DNA of 64,000 bases from Lachnospiraceae bacterium (GTDB lineage: Bacteria > Bacillota > Clostridia > Lachnospirales > Lachnospiraceae). The notes below the pieces were generated by a model that was not told the DNA's origin, did no database searches, and saw nothing but the letters and a program-made list of their open reading frames with translations. Made by a program: the position numbers and the translations under genes. Position 1 is the first letter of the stretch. Each line of letters starts with the position of its first letter. Positions 9,031 to 19,040 of this stretch are shown piece by piece. The DNA lies in assembly GCA_021201665.1 (NCBI GenBank), contig JAJQEO010000052.1, forward strand, positions 1-64,000, in the 5' to 3' direction.

Positions 9031-10093
9031 TCATCCGCTCCATTCCTAAGTCCTTACAGCCCCCAGTAATATGCTGTAACAGAGTATATTTTCTACTAAA
9101 ATAATCAAATGTTACTTTAACTATATAGCTTTGAGACTCAACAGGTTTTACCCATTTTATATAAATATATGGATAACTTGCCGTTTCCTCCTTATCATCA
9201 AGATAATGTAACAGTAGTGTCTTTACATCTTCAGCCTGATTAAATATTTCTTCATTCTCATCAATCAGTTCCCTAAGTTCTCCTATAAAAGGAAGTACAT
9301 AATCTGTATTTTCAGATGCGGTTAACTCAGCTGAAGCTCCCGTGCTCATTTGCATCATCTGTTTATACATTCGGACATCATCATTTTGTCTGTCATTAAT
9401 AATTGCGATTATATTAGCATGATTACATGTATATAAATTAAGATGCAAATTATTTTTTAACCATAAAATACACTCTGTAACTATGCTCTCATAAGCCTCA
9501 TTTGATACTATACCATTACTATTATATCTATTAGCGTCATATCTAATTTCAAGGAATCCATTTTTTAAATCTATATAAATAACAATAGGATATCTATAAT
9601 CAATTTGGTCAAATGTTTCCGGTTGAATATAAGATTTCTGTAAAACAAATTTGACAAATATTGCTTCCTCAGTTATCCAATACAAAGGTGTTGCTTCCTT
9701 CAAAGTAGTATCTAAAACATATTCTGGAATAAAATCATCTGGAACAAATGCGTTTCCTCCTATTTCTTTCAGATAATCTTCAAGAGGCTTATCTTCCTTT
9801 GCTTCCCAAAATAACGGAAGCGAATACTTGTAAAGCTTTATAAATTCCCAATTCTCATAAAAATTTGCAAATTTAATATTCGTCGTTGTCTCAGTAATAA
9901 CCTTTTTAAAGTCTCTTTTTGATTCAAAATATAGTAAATCATCTGAATCTCCAAGACTTCTTTGTGCTTCAAATGTGATCTTATTTTTATCTACCAGTAA
10001 TGTGCAAATACTACTCATAACTCCGTTTGAGTAGCCTGCAACCGTATTTTTATAAAAATCCAAAAATGTTCTCTCTTCCATGGGAGATCTCAC
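8972..10093 (-). CDS. Unknown 373-aa protein, first gene of the AT-rich cassette in the tail operon
   Basis: No family recognised. It has no signal peptide and no membrane segment; it appears soluble, mixed alpha/beta, rich in aromatic and acidic residues. A beta-rich segment RYPIVIYIDLKNGFLEIRYD lies near residue 168. The GTG at 10093 has AGGAGG eight bases before it; the ATG at 10081 is an alternative. It is followed by a zinc-ribbon protein and a PD-(D/E)XK protein in overlapping order. The three sit between the tail chaperone and the tape measure, a place where phages carry extra genes, so a phage-exclusion or defence role is a reasonable guess, not shown. Confidence 0.55.
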   Translation of the reverse strand: MRSPMEERTFLDFYKNTVAGYSNGVMSSICTLLVDKNKITFEAQRSLGDSDDLLYFESKRDFKKVITETTTNIKFANFYENWEFIKLYKYSLPLFWEAKEDKPLEDYLKEIGGNAFVPDDFIPEYVLDTTLKEATPLYWITEEAIFVKFVLQKSYIQPETFDQIDYRYPIVIYIDLKNGFLEIRYDANRYNSNGIVSNEAYESIVTECILWLKNNLHLNLYTCNHANIIAIINDRQNDDVRMYKQMMQMSTGASAELTASENTDYVLPFIGELRELIDENEEIFNQAEDVKTLLLHYLDDKEETASYPYIYIKWVKPVESQSYIVKVTFDYFSRKYTLLQHITGGCKDLGMERMNDAIKYLCESGSFIKGEEI

Positions 10094-10206
10094 GTGGCAT
10101 TCCTCCTTCAGAACATACTTGATTATATTCTATATCACTTCTGTTCAAAAATCCACCTGTTTTTTCACCTTTTCTCAGTTTTTTTGAACTTCTACCCAAT
10201 AAGTAA

Positions 10207-10371
10207 TTAAAATTTATCGAAATCCTTCTGATCCGCCAGCCTCGCATACTTGCAGGAATCATTCCCGCTCTCCACATACATATCATTCCCCATCCCGATA
10301 CTCAGCAGATCCAGATCCCGGATGCTGATCCCCAGCTGCACGCACCGCAGAAGGAAGAGCGGGGTTGTCAT
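10207..10371 (-). CDS. Small phage protein between tail chaperone and tape measure, 54 aa
   Basis: A 54-residue protein starting MTTPLFLLRC, with GISIRDLDLLSIGMGNDMYV in the middle and a QKDFDKF end. It overlaps the tail chaperone gene in an ATGA junction. Position and sequence match the small second component of the tail assembly chaperone pair that precedes the tape measure in related phages, here made as a coupled gene. Sequence changes abruptly to AT-rich DNA after its stop, marking the edge of the inserted cassette. Confidence 0.65.
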   Translation of the reverse strand: MTTPLFLLRCVQLGISIRDLDLLSIGMGNDMYVESGNDSCKYARLADQKDFDKF

Positions 10372-10748
10372 CTCCCGCTCACTTCTGCGAAGTTTTTTTT
10401 AGATTCCGCCTCGGTCTGGATGTTCAGGCCCCACAGCCTGATGATCTCCGGCAGCACCTGGTAGATGGAAAAGGTGTTGAACTCATCCAGCCATTCCTCC
10501 GGGGAATCCGGCACCGCCTTCGGATCCGCGTGCTTCGCCATGATATAGGCGATATTCTCAAACATTTCCAGGGAGAACAGATCCAGCCCGGATTCCTTCT
10601 CATCCGACTCCCCCACGGCTTTTTCCAGCAGCCGCAGATCCTTGTAAATGTCCCTCTGGAATTTCAGACGGTAAATCCGCGGGATCGCCGCGCTGGCCTT
10701 GAACACCACATCTTTCCCGTCAATCTGAATTGTTTTCTTCATCCCCAT
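10368..10748 (-). CDS. Phage tail assembly chaperone (gpG-like)
   Basis: Protein of about 126 residues that would hold the tape measure during tail assembly. It starts MGMKKTIQIDGKDVVFKASA, a beta-hairpin opening typical of the family, and contains the helical segment around FSLEMFENIAYIMAKHAD. ATG at 10748 is chosen because GGAGG lies eight bases upstream. It lies 35 bases after the major tail protein gene and overlaps the next small gene by four bases. Function is assigned from similarity and gene order. Confidence 0.65.
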   Translation of the reverse strand: MGMKKTIQIDGKDVVFKASAAIPRIYRLKFQRDIYKDLRLLEKAVGESDEKESGLDLFSLEMFENIAYIMAKHADPKAVPDSPEEWLDEFNTFSIYQVLPEIIRLWGLNIQTEAESKKNFAEVSGR

Positions 10749-10783
10749 CACTCAATCCTCCATATTCAGGGAAAGCGGCGGGA

Positions 10784-11383
10784 TTAACCCTCGCCGCCCT
10801 CATCCGCAGTTGCTTCCGCCGCTGCCGTCGGCAGGTACACCGCGTCATACCATGCATCATAAACCGTCGAATCCGTCGTGTCGCCGGTCTTCGCCTTGAC
10901 CATGCCGTCCGCCAGGGGCGTGGCCTTGATCGTCAGCGTCTCCGTCTGCACTTCCTTCGTGTCCCCGTTCGTCTTGCCCTCAATCCCCGGCCTCGACGCG
11001 GAACAGTTATACAGCACGTGCCGTATATGCTTCTGGTCGCCGTCGAACTCGAACAGCAGCGCAAAGGACGCCAGTTCCACATCCGAATTCTCGATCAGCA
11101 CGCCGTTGGCATCCAGCTCCTCCTTCAGGATGTCCGTCCGGAAGGATTCCGGGATCAGCGCCAGCTCCAGGTCGCCGTCATAACCCATGTTGTTATTGAT
11201 CACATAATACGCCACGCCGTCCGCGTAGAAATTCTCCGGCTCCCCGTTCGCGTCCAGGGAGATGGAAACCGAACCCGGCAGCGCCACCGGCGTCCCGTAG
11301 GACGGGTTCCCGTCGTCATCCACCGTCAGCACCGCGTAATGTGAATTTTTCAGGTTGAACTTCACCTTGTTATTATCAGCCAT
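10784..11383 (-). CDS. Phage major tail protein, phi13 family
   Basis: Tube-forming protein of a siphovirus tail, 199 residues. It begins MADNNKVKFNLKNSHYAVLT and has the motif GSVSISLDANGEPENFYADG near residue 38 and YDGDLELALIPESF near residue 70, as in phi13-type tail proteins. The C-terminus is acidic and Ala/Gly-rich. GGAGGTATAAGAG precedes the ATG. It is the second gene of the tail block, after the small completion-type protein. Confidence 0.85.
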   Translation of the reverse strand: MADNNKVKFNLKNSHYAVLTVDDDGNPSYGTPVALPGSVSISLDANGEPENFYADGVAYYVINNNMGYDGDLELALIPESFRTDILKEELDANGVLIENSDVELASFALLFEFDGDQKHIRHVLYNCSASRPGIEGKTNGDTKEVQTETLTIKATPLADGMVKAKTGDTTDSTVYDAWYDAVYLPTAAAEATADEGGEG

Positions 11384-11386
11384 CTC

Positions 11387-11695
11387 TTATACCTCCATTT
11401 CATAGAGCACCTCGTACAGCCACTCACTTTCAATCCATACCTCGCTCTTATCATAATACAGCCCCTGTCCTGTCAGGGCCGCCTCCACCGTTTCCTCCAG
11501 TTCCACATCCTTCTTATCCGTGTACAGCTCCAGATGCAGCACATTGGAAGAAAAGTACACGATCCCGTCCGCCGCGAAATTATCCGCAGACGGATACAGG
11601 ATCACCAGGAAAGGCGGATCCGGGGACTCCCCTTCGGCAAAATGGCCATACGCCCAGGGCAGCCCGACGGCTTCCACAAATGCCACAACAGCCAT
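11387..11695 (-). CDS. Phage tail-completion-like protein, 102 aa
   Basis: Conserved phage protein with VGLPWAYGHFAEGESPDPPF near residue 9, FAADGIVYFSSNVLHLELYT in the middle and ESEWLYEVLYEMEV at the end. It sits just before the major tail protein, where siphoviruses encode a tail-terminator or completion protein. I start at 11695 with AGGAAG about twelve bases upstream; the longer frame to 11758 lacks family likeness. Upstream head, portal and terminase genes are absent; the strand changes within 200 bases, so this is likely a rearrangement border. Confidence 0.6.
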   Translation of the reverse strand: MAVVAFVEAVGLPWAYGHFAEGESPDPPFLVILYPSADNFAADGIVYFSSNVLHLELYTDKKDVELEETVEAALTGQGLYYDKSEVWIESEWLYEVLYEMEV

Positions 11696-11758
11696 GATTT
11701 TTTGACTTCTTCCTGAATTATTTAAAAAGAACTGCACACTGCAGTCCCGATAAAACAA

Positions 11759-11888
11759 TCAAAAAAATTTTTCTGTCAGGTCAAAAAATCTGCCGCCATG
11801 ACTCCTTTGGCATCAGAGAGGCACAAAGCCACTCAGGATTCAAAACACATCAGTTGCTTATGAAAAATCAGGAAAGGAGACAGACAAG
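11759..11888. other. Border between the tail module and the oppositely oriented replication module
   Basis: Both phage modules read away from this gap of about 190 bases (counting from 11695). It contains AT-rich sequence and an AAAGGAGACAGACAAG ribosome site for the gene at 11889. No head or packaging genes lie between the modules, so an inversion or deletion joined them here. Confidence 0.4.
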
Positions 11889-12251
11889 ATGAGCAAAATG
11901 AGTGAATTATCCATGTTACTCGATGACCTGATCGCCTGCGGAAACAGGCTGTCAGAAACAGCCCAGGCGCTGAAGGAATTCTATTCCGCGCCGGATGAAG
12001 ACAAGCCGGCCGCACCACCGCCGGAGAAAAAGAAGGAAACGGCGCCCGCACCTGCGGAACCCGCAAAACAGTATTCAAAGGAAGATGTCCGCGGGATCCT
12101 CGCCCGCAAGGCGAACGAAGCCGGAGGCCAGTACAAGGTACAGGTCAAGGCACTCGTCAGAAAATACGGAAAAGGCGGCAGCCTGACGAACGTCCCGGCG
12201 GAAAGCTATCCGGACCTTGTAAAAGAAGTGGAGGGACTGACCGATGCTTAA
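11889..12251 (+). CDS. Conserved phage protein upstream of DUF2800, 120 aa
   Basis: The N-terminal 40 residues form a predicted amphipathic helix (MSELSMLLDDLIACGNRLSE), followed by a Pro/Ala/Lys-rich linker and a C-terminal domain (SKEDVRGILARKANEAGGQY to the end) resembling short Clostridia phage proteins often annotated after rRNA biogenesis or Rho-like C-terminal motifs. Function unknown. It has a strong ribosome site (AAAGGAGACA), overlaps the DUF2800 gene by eight bases, and belongs to the replication block. Confidence 0.55.
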   Translation: MSKMSELSMLLDDLIACGNRLSETAQALKEFYSAPDEDKPAAPPPEKKKETAPAPAEPAKQYSKEDVRGILARKANEAGGQYKVQVKALVRKYGKGGSLTNVPAESYPDLVKEVEGLTDA

Positions 12252-13365
12252 CCACGCATTCCTCTCCGCATCTGCAAGCCACCGGTGGCTGAACTGCCCG
12301 CCCAGCGCGAAGCTCTGCGCTTCCGTCAAGGATGAGGGCAGCCCCTACGCACAGCAGGGAACCGATGCTCACGCGCTCTGTGAATTCAAAGTGCTGCACG
12401 CACTCGGCCAGCCCGCACAGGATCCCACATCGGACCTCACCTGGTTCGACCAGGAGATGGACAGCTACACGGACCAGTATTGCTCCTATGTCATGGAACA
12501 GCTGGAGAAAGCCCATACATACTGCCCGGATCCACGGGTACTGGTGGAACAGAGGCTGGATTTCTCCAAATGGGTACCGGACGGCTTCGGCACCGGCGAC
12601 TGCCTGATCGTCGCGGACCACACGCTGCACATCATTGATTTCAAATACGGCGTCGGCGTCCTTGTGGACGCACAGCAGAACCCGCAGATGATGTGTTACG
12701 CCCTCGGCGCCCTGGATACCTATGACGGGATCTACGATATTGATTCCGTAAAGATGACCATCTTACAGCCGCGCCGCGAAAACATCAGCACATGGACCAT
12801 CAGCAAGGACGGCCTGCTTGCCTGGGCAGAAGAAACCTTAAAGCCCACCGCGCAGCTCGCCTATGACGGCAAGGGTGATTTCAGGACCGGCGACCACTGC
12901 CAGTTCTGCAAGGTCAAGGCCGCCTGCAGGAAGCGCGCAGAGTACAATCTGGAGCTTGCCAGGTACGATTTTGAAATGCCCGCCGCCCTGGACGACACGG
13001 AGATCGCTGCCATCCTTTCAAAGGTGGATGAGCTGGTAGCCTGGGGAAATGACATCAAGGAATACGCCCTGCGCCAGGCGCAGTCCGGCATCCATTATGA
13101 AGGCTGGAAGGTTGTGGAAGGCCGGTCAAACCGCAAATACACGGATGACGCCGCAGTCGCGGCCACCGTCACCAGTGCGGGATATGATCCTTATGAGAAG
13201 AAGCTGATGGGGATCACCGCCATGACATCCCTTCTGGGAAAAAAGAAATTTGAGCAGCTGCTGGGCAGCCTCGTTTACAAGCCGCCCGGAAAACCCACGT
13301 TAGTGCCGGAAACCGATAAACGCCCGGCCATGAACACCGCACAGGATGATTTCAAAGAAGATTAA
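12244..13365 (+). CDS. DUF2800 protein, Cas4/RecB-like phage nuclease
   Basis: Predicted PD-(D/E)XK exonuclease of phage replication or recombination modules, 373 residues. The N-terminus LSASASHRWLNCPPSAKLC carries one conserved Cys, residue 130-150 region has DHTLHIIDFKYGVGVLVDAQ (D...DxK core), and the cluster CQFCKVKAAC near residue 220 supplies three more Cys, as in iron-sulfur Cas4/AddB-type nucleases. It sits between the small protein at 11889 and DUF2815, the usual order in Clostridia phages. Confidence 0.85.
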   Translation: MLNHAFLSASASHRWLNCPPSAKLCASVKDEGSPYAQQGTDAHALCEFKVLHALGQPAQDPTSDLTWFDQEMDSYTDQYCSYVMEQLEKAHTYCPDPRVLVEQRLDFSKWVPDGFGTGDCLIVADHTLHIIDFKYGVGVLVDAQQNPQMMCYALGALDTYDGIYDIDSVKMTILQPRRENISTWTISKDGLLAWAEETLKPTAQLAYDGKGDFRTGDHCQFCKVKAACRKRAEYNLELARYDFEMPAALDDTEIAAILSKVDELVAWGNDIKEYALRQAQSGIHYEGWKVVEGRSNRKYTDDAAVAATVTSAGYDPYEKKLMGITAMTSLLGKKKFEQLLGSLVYKPPGKPTLVPETDKRPAMNTAQDDFKED

Positions 13366-13378
13366 GGAGGACAAGATT

Positions 13379-13942
13379 ATGTCAAAGATTATGAACCCGA
13401 CGAAAGTGATTACAGGACCGAGAACCCGCTGGAGCTATGCCAATGTCTGGGATCCGAAGAGCATCAACGGCGGCGCGCCGAAATACAGCGTCAGCCTCAT
13501 CATCCCGAAGTCTGACACCAAGACCGTGGAGAAGATCAAGGCCGCGATCCAGGCAGCCTATGAGGAAGGCCAGAGCAAGCTGAAGGGCAACGGGAAATCC
13601 GTCCCCGCGCTCTCCATCATCAAGACGCCGCTGCGTGACGGCGATCTGGAACGCCCGGATGACGAAGCTTACAAGAACAGCTATTTCATCAACGCCAACA
13701 GCGCCAACGCGCCCGGCATCGTGGACGCGGACCGCAACCCGATCCTGGAGCGCTCGGAAGTTTATTCCGGCATCTACGGCAGGGCATCCATCAACCTCTA
13801 CGCCTTCAACACGAACGGAAATAAAGGGATTGCCTGCGGCCTGAACAATCTGCAGAAGATCTCCGACGGGGAACCGCTCGGCGGCCGCACCAGGGCAGAG
13901 GACGACTTCGATACCGACGATGAGGATGATTTCCTCGACTGA
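13379..13942 (+). CDS. DUF2815 protein, predicted phage single-strand DNA-binding protein
   Basis: 187 residues starting MSKIMNPTKVITGPRTRWSY. The family is regarded as an OB-fold ssDNA-binding protein of phages; the segments SVSLIIPKSDTKTVEKIKAA and GRASINLYAFNTNGNKGIAC match it. The acidic tail ending DDEDDFLD is typical of SSB proteins and would contact partners. The start at 13379 follows TTAAGGAGG; its gene follows DUF2800 and precedes the DNA polymerase. Confidence 0.85.
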   Translation: MSKIMNPTKVITGPRTRWSYANVWDPKSINGGAPKYSVSLIIPKSDTKTVEKIKAAIQAAYEEGQSKLKGNGKSVPALSIIKTPLRDGDLERPDDEAYKNSYFINANSANAPGIVDADRNPILERSEVYSGIYGRASINLYAFNTNGNKGIACGLNNLQKISDGEPLGGRTRAEDDFDTDDEDDFLD

Positions 13943-14023
13943 TCGGTAACACAAACCACCCTTAACCGGCGGCAGTTCGGAAACGACTGCCGCCATTCTG
14001 CATAAAAAAGGATATGAGAATCT

Positions 14024-15718
14024 ATGAAAATAAAAGAAATGTCAATCGACCTGGAGACCTACAGTGACGTGGACATCTCCAAATGCGGCGCGTACAAATA
14101 CGCGGAATCAGAAAATTTTGAGATCCTGCTTTTCGGCGTCTCCGTCAACGGCGGCCCCGTCACGGTCTATGACCTTGCCTGCGGCGATACCATCCCGGAT
14201 GAAATCCTCGCCGCCCTCGCGGATGAATCCGTCACAAAATGGGCCTTCAATGCATCCTTTGAGCGCGTCTGCCTCTCCAACTGGCTGTACCATCACCGCC
14301 CGGAATATTTCAAAGGCTACAGCATTCCCGGCGATCCGGCCGGCAGCTATCTGGATCCGTCGTCATGGAAATGCACCATGATCTGGTCTGCCTATCTGGG
14401 GCTGCCGCTGAACCTTGCCGGTGCCGGCGCTGTCCTCGGCCTGGAGAACCAGAAGCTGACGGAAGGCAAAGACCTGATCCGTTATTTCTGTTCTCCCTGC
14501 AAACCGACCAAAGCAAACGGCGGACGCACCCGGAACCTCCCGCACCACGCCCCGGAGAAATGGGATCTGTTCAAAAAATACAACCTGCGCGACGTGGAAG
14601 TAGAAATGTCCATCCAGAAGCGCCTGTCAAAATATCCCGTCCCGGAACAGGTCTGGGATGAGTATCATCTGGATCAGGAAATCAATGACCGCGGGATCCT
14701 GCTGGACATGAACGTGGTCAATAACGCCATCGCCTTTGACGCGCGTTCCCGGTCTGCCCTGATGGAAACCATGCAGGATCTCACGGCGCTCGACAATCCC
14801 AACAGCGTCACGCAGATGAAACAATGGCTTTCCGCCAACGGTCTGGAGACAGAATCCCTCGGCAAAAAGGACGTGGCAAAGCTCATCCCGGACACGGAAG
14901 GATCTATCCGGGAAGCCTTACAGCTCCGGCTGCAGCTGGCGAAGTCGTCCGTGAAAAAATACCAGGCTATGAAAAACGCCGTCTGCCGCGACGGCAGGGC
15001 GCACGGGATGTTCCAGTTCTACGGTGCCAACCGATCCGGACGATGGGCCGGCCGCCTGATCCAGCTGCAGAACCTCCCGCAGAACCACATGCCCGACCTC
15101 GCGGAAGCCCGTGAGCTCGTCCGCACCGGAGATTATGATACGCTGCAACTTCTGTATGACGACATCCCGGACACGCTCTCCCAGCTGATCCGCACAGCGT
15201 TCATCCCCCGTCCCGGATATAAATTCGTGGTCAGCGACTACAGCGCCATCGAAGCCCGCGTCCTGTCCTACCTTGCCGGTGAGAAATGGCGATCCAGAGT
15301 CTTTGCAGAAGGGAAAGACATCTACTGCGCCTCCGCCAGCCAGATGTTCGGCGTTCCCGTGGAGAAACACGGCGTCAATTCCCATCTGCGGCAGAAAGGC
15401 AAAATCGCAGAACTTGCCCTCGGCTACGGCGGATCCGTCGGCGCACTTAAGTCCATGGGCGCCCTGGAAATGGGACTGGCCGAAGACGAGCTGCAGCCGC
15501 TTGTGGATGCGTGGCGCTCCGCAAATCCGAACATCGTGCAGTATTGGTGGGACGTGGATACTGCGGTCAAAACCACCGTCAAACAGCGGATCTCCACAAA
15601 AGTGGGCGGCATCCGGTTCCAGTACAAGAGCGGAATGCTCTTCATCCATCTCCCATCTGGTCGCACGCTCTCCTTCATCAACACGCCCATTTTTGATATG
15701 GGAAATTTGAGTCAGTAA
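14024..15718 (+). pseudogene. Phage family A DNA polymerase, 3'-truncated before motif C
   Basis: Replicative polymerase of the phage. The exonuclease-like N-terminus has SIDLETYSDVDISKCGAYKY near residue 7. Polymerase motif A is VVSDYSAIEARVLSYLAGE near residue 403, and motif B is the QKGKIAELALGYGGS segment near residue 458. The frame diverges from the family after LPSGRTLSF and ends at 15718 with an unrelated tail. Motif C, which carries a second catalytic Asp, is missing, so it should be inactive. The 3' part was replaced by the structured stretch and the AT-rich gene to the right. Confidence 0.85.
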
Positions 15719-15766
15719 TTCATCACAGATTTCAGAACGACAGCCTTAAATCTTTTGAATTAACAA

Positions 15767-15890
15767 CCCCGGTGCAAGCACTCAAGTGCCTTTCGGCACT
15801 TGACTCCTGCTACGCAGGAGCGGGGTATAGTCCCCCACCGAGCTTGCTCGGTATTAGCTTGAACGATGCAAGCATCGGGGAATGTACCCT
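15767..15890 (+). repeat. Cluster of five short hairpins, possible IS200/IS605-type end or structured repeat
   Basis: In order: CAAGTGCC/GGCACTTG (15783-15802), CTCCTGC/GCAGGAG (15804-15820), GGGG/CCCC (15822-15835; alternatively CCCC at 15767 pairing with 15822), CCGAGC/GCTCGG (15838-15851), CGATGC/GCATCG (15864-15877), then GGG-AATGTA-CCC. It lies at the break of the polymerase gene. The dense hairpins recall the right ends of IS200/IS605 elements, which encode a TnpB guide RNA, but no transposase is present. It shares the CGGGGTATA string with the insertion in rlmD. Confidence 0.45.
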
Positions 15891-15916
15891 AATTGGATTC
15901 AAATAATCTTCGCAAA

Positions 15917-18900
15917 CTATATTTCAGATGCTAATTTTAATTTTTGCTCTGCAATAAAAAAATCTTTTATATTAAAGTTCAGCAATTCGCATACAGCCTT
16001 TTTATCTTCCGGATTATACTGATAATTTTTTAAATAGATAGCAATATTCTGTGATAAAATTCCAAGTGAAAAAGCATCAATTTTATTCTTGCCCTTGATA
16101 CATTCTTCAATACTCTTAACAGGTAAATGACCATTTTGAGTTCTTATTAAGTAGTCTATACTCACCATTCGAAAAAATGTGCAGTTCTTTTCATTCACAA
16201 CATCCATAATTTCTTCCAGGATTCTATCAGACTGCAACGAATATCCCAAATTACTTATAGTCACTCCAACAAAGGCTCCCCAAAAGCGGCTTAAAAAGCT
16301 ATTAATTTTCATCTTAAATTGACTTTTTGCCACGATTTCTTCATTATCTTCTTTTGCTTTTTCATCTATTATTTTAATAATAATATCAATCATTCCATCT
16401 AAAGAATTATATAGCGTTCCCATAAGTTTTAAACTTGAATCATACATCAAATTAATCATTTCTTTTCTTGGTACTCGCTTAATAGAAGACGAATAATTCT
16501 TTAGAATATCTCCCAAGAACTCAATAATTCTTATTGTTTTTGAAAATTCAAGTGTCATTTCATCTATTTGATTTTCGCTTTCGCTCTTTTCAAACTTCGT
16601 TTCGTCCAAGTCCAAATCCGTCATTTCATACTGTTTCAACGCTTTTTCTTCTTGAATTTTAGGAATATCAGCATTTTTAGGAATATCAAAAATTTCCTCT
16701 ATCTTCTGATTAATATTATAATCCAATTTTTCTAATAAATCCTTTTGCTTAGCATATTTAAAATCTTTATATTCTTTTAGCAGTTCTTTGCTCACTTCTA
16801 ATATCAATGGTATTATTTCATATTCAATATTCTTGTCGTATGCTAGGAACAATGCTATATTAAAGTTTATTTCCTTCGACAGATCCGAAAAAATCATTTT
16901 TGCTTTCTGTTTTTTTAATTCTGGTGACAATTGTTTTAAAATATAATTCCCAGTAAAATAATAATACATATAGCTATGCTTAAATCTGTACTTCTCCTCT
17001 CTTTTTTCCAACACTTTATTCTGTTCAAGGTTTTTAATGATATCAATTCCACTTCTTTTCCTACCACCATAATCGTTATTATAATCAAAAATCACTTGTA
17101 GTAATAATTGTTCTTCTATTTGTTGCCCTTGATTTCTTTCATAAATTCTAAATGCCACTTGCTCCAATAAAGTCATATACATTGCCGATTCATTTGTATC
17201 ACCATCCGTAATTTCATTTATTTTGTCAAGAATTAAACATTCATAAATATAAGAATATCTGCTATAGTCAGTCTTCATTTTTTCGTAGTTATCCAAATAA
17301 GAAAGAACAAGTAAAAACTCCATAGGAGTCTGATTAAAAAAACCTGTTTTCATTGCACTTTGAACCTGATTCAATTTATTTCTGCAAAGCACATCGAAAT
17401 TCTGGCTTTTTTCATTTTGATCTTTATCAGAAAGCAACAACCATTTACTTACTAATTTTCTTCTCATATATGTTTTTAATTCTTGAATGTATAAGCGAGT
17501 AAACTTTTCTTCTAAGAACTCTCTTGTTTCTACATTTTTCAAAAAACTAAGCATATCATTTTGTAGGTTACTCGAAATCACAACAATTCCAAATTTATTT
17601 GTAATATAGTGTAATATTTTTTTTATTGTTTTATCAGAAACCAAAATTTCTTCAAAATCATCTATAATACATACCTTTTTTTCTGGCCCCATTTGCAATA
17701 TTTCTTCCTCTTCTATATTTATATATTGTTGTTTGTATAATTTCAAAACTTCCTTATTTAATTCTTCTCCATCTCCCGTCCTCAGTTTTTCAATATTCAG
17801 AATTACTGGATATAATTTCATGCCAAAAAAGGTTTTATATAATTGTTTCAATAATGCTGTTTTTCCATACTCTTTTTCACCACAAATCATTACATATTTT
17901 TTGTTGTTTATAACCTGAACAATATCATTCTCATCTTTATACAGCATCACATCCTTATTATTATTTTCTCCTCTTAAAACCGGATACACAAAAACATCCG
18001 ATAATTTCAACTTACCTTTAAACTTACTAACCAAATCAATTTCATTATCTTCCAAATATTCCATAAAAGAATCACTTAATTGAACGCAATTTTTTAAATA
18101 TCTATTCCTCTTGAATTCTCTTGACTTTGTATCTAGTATATTTTTATACATTTTTCCATTCCACTCATAAGAAAAGAATCGTTCAATATTATCGTCAAAG
18201 TCCACTTTTAAAATACTGAATCCGCTCTGATCTTTAGAATCAGAATCATATAATTGATTTCCCTTTATGAAATAATTTGTCGAAGCGTCATAATTATCTT
18301 TTACAACAATCTCAGAAACATGATCATGTCCTACCAAAACAATATCCGAATAAGTTTTATAATATTTTTTCCATTCTTCTGCGCTCTCCCAAGTTAGCCA
18401 CGATTCATCATGATGCATCAAAGTAATAACAATTTCTTTTTTCAATTTCTCTTTTTGCTCAGGAATAGTAATTCTAATTTCCTTTGCTCTTTCAGTTTTT
18501 TTGGAACACCATGCACTATTCAAACAATGAAACTTAAATATAATATCTTTATAAGACACTATATGTTCAGTAAATATACTTTCATTGCTCACACTTGCTA
18601 ATGGAGCTATATTCGAATCCCATTCCTTAACAAAATTAAAATAATACTTTTCAACTTCAGTACATGCCTTGATTATTTCCACATTTGTCATATCCAAATT
18701 AGGATCTTTTAATATGGATTCCCTCAAAACATTCCCTTCACATTCAAAATCACAATCATGATTTCCTGGCACCACTATTACTTGCATACAAAGATCTTTA
18801 TATCTTTTCTTTATACCTTCTATAATATCCATCAAAAAAATGGATGCATATAAATATTGTTCTTCTTTTCCTGATTTTGCAATATCTCCAGTAATGCAAA

Positions 18901-19040
18901 AAAACCAAGAATGTATCAAGTTGGTTCATAATATGCGTATTTATAGCTTTTACAATATATTCACTTCGGTCTTCCAAAATTCTATAATCATCTTCACAGC
19001 CAAGATGAATATCCGTAATATGTATCAAAACCAATTCCAT
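15917..19040 (-). pseudogene. Calcineurin-like phosphoesterase fused to a STAND-like P-loop ATPase, one-base frameshift
   Basis: Restoring one frame gives a protein of about 1040 residues. The N-terminal metallophosphoesterase has all metal motifs: DIHLG (residues 10-14), GDI near 50, GNHD, HHDES and GHDH. It is followed by a P-loop GEKEYGKTALLKQ and Walker B KVCIIDDFEE, then a long helical region. This layout of enzyme plus STAND/NACHT-like ATPase is that of anti-phage proteins, which is my inference. The frames meet in a run of seven A at 18898-18904 (plus strand); six would restore it. GGGAGATAAAGGC precedes the ATG at 19040. AT-rich composition contrasts with the phage polymerase beside it and suggests separate acquisition. 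Confidence 0.75.

Noticed and set aside
10730-11344. 204-codon plus-strand frame over the major tail gene
   Set aside because: Antisense shadow of the phi13-type tail protein.
14918-15649. 243-codon minus-strand frame over the polymerase
   Set aside because: Shadow of the family A polymerase motifs on the other strand.
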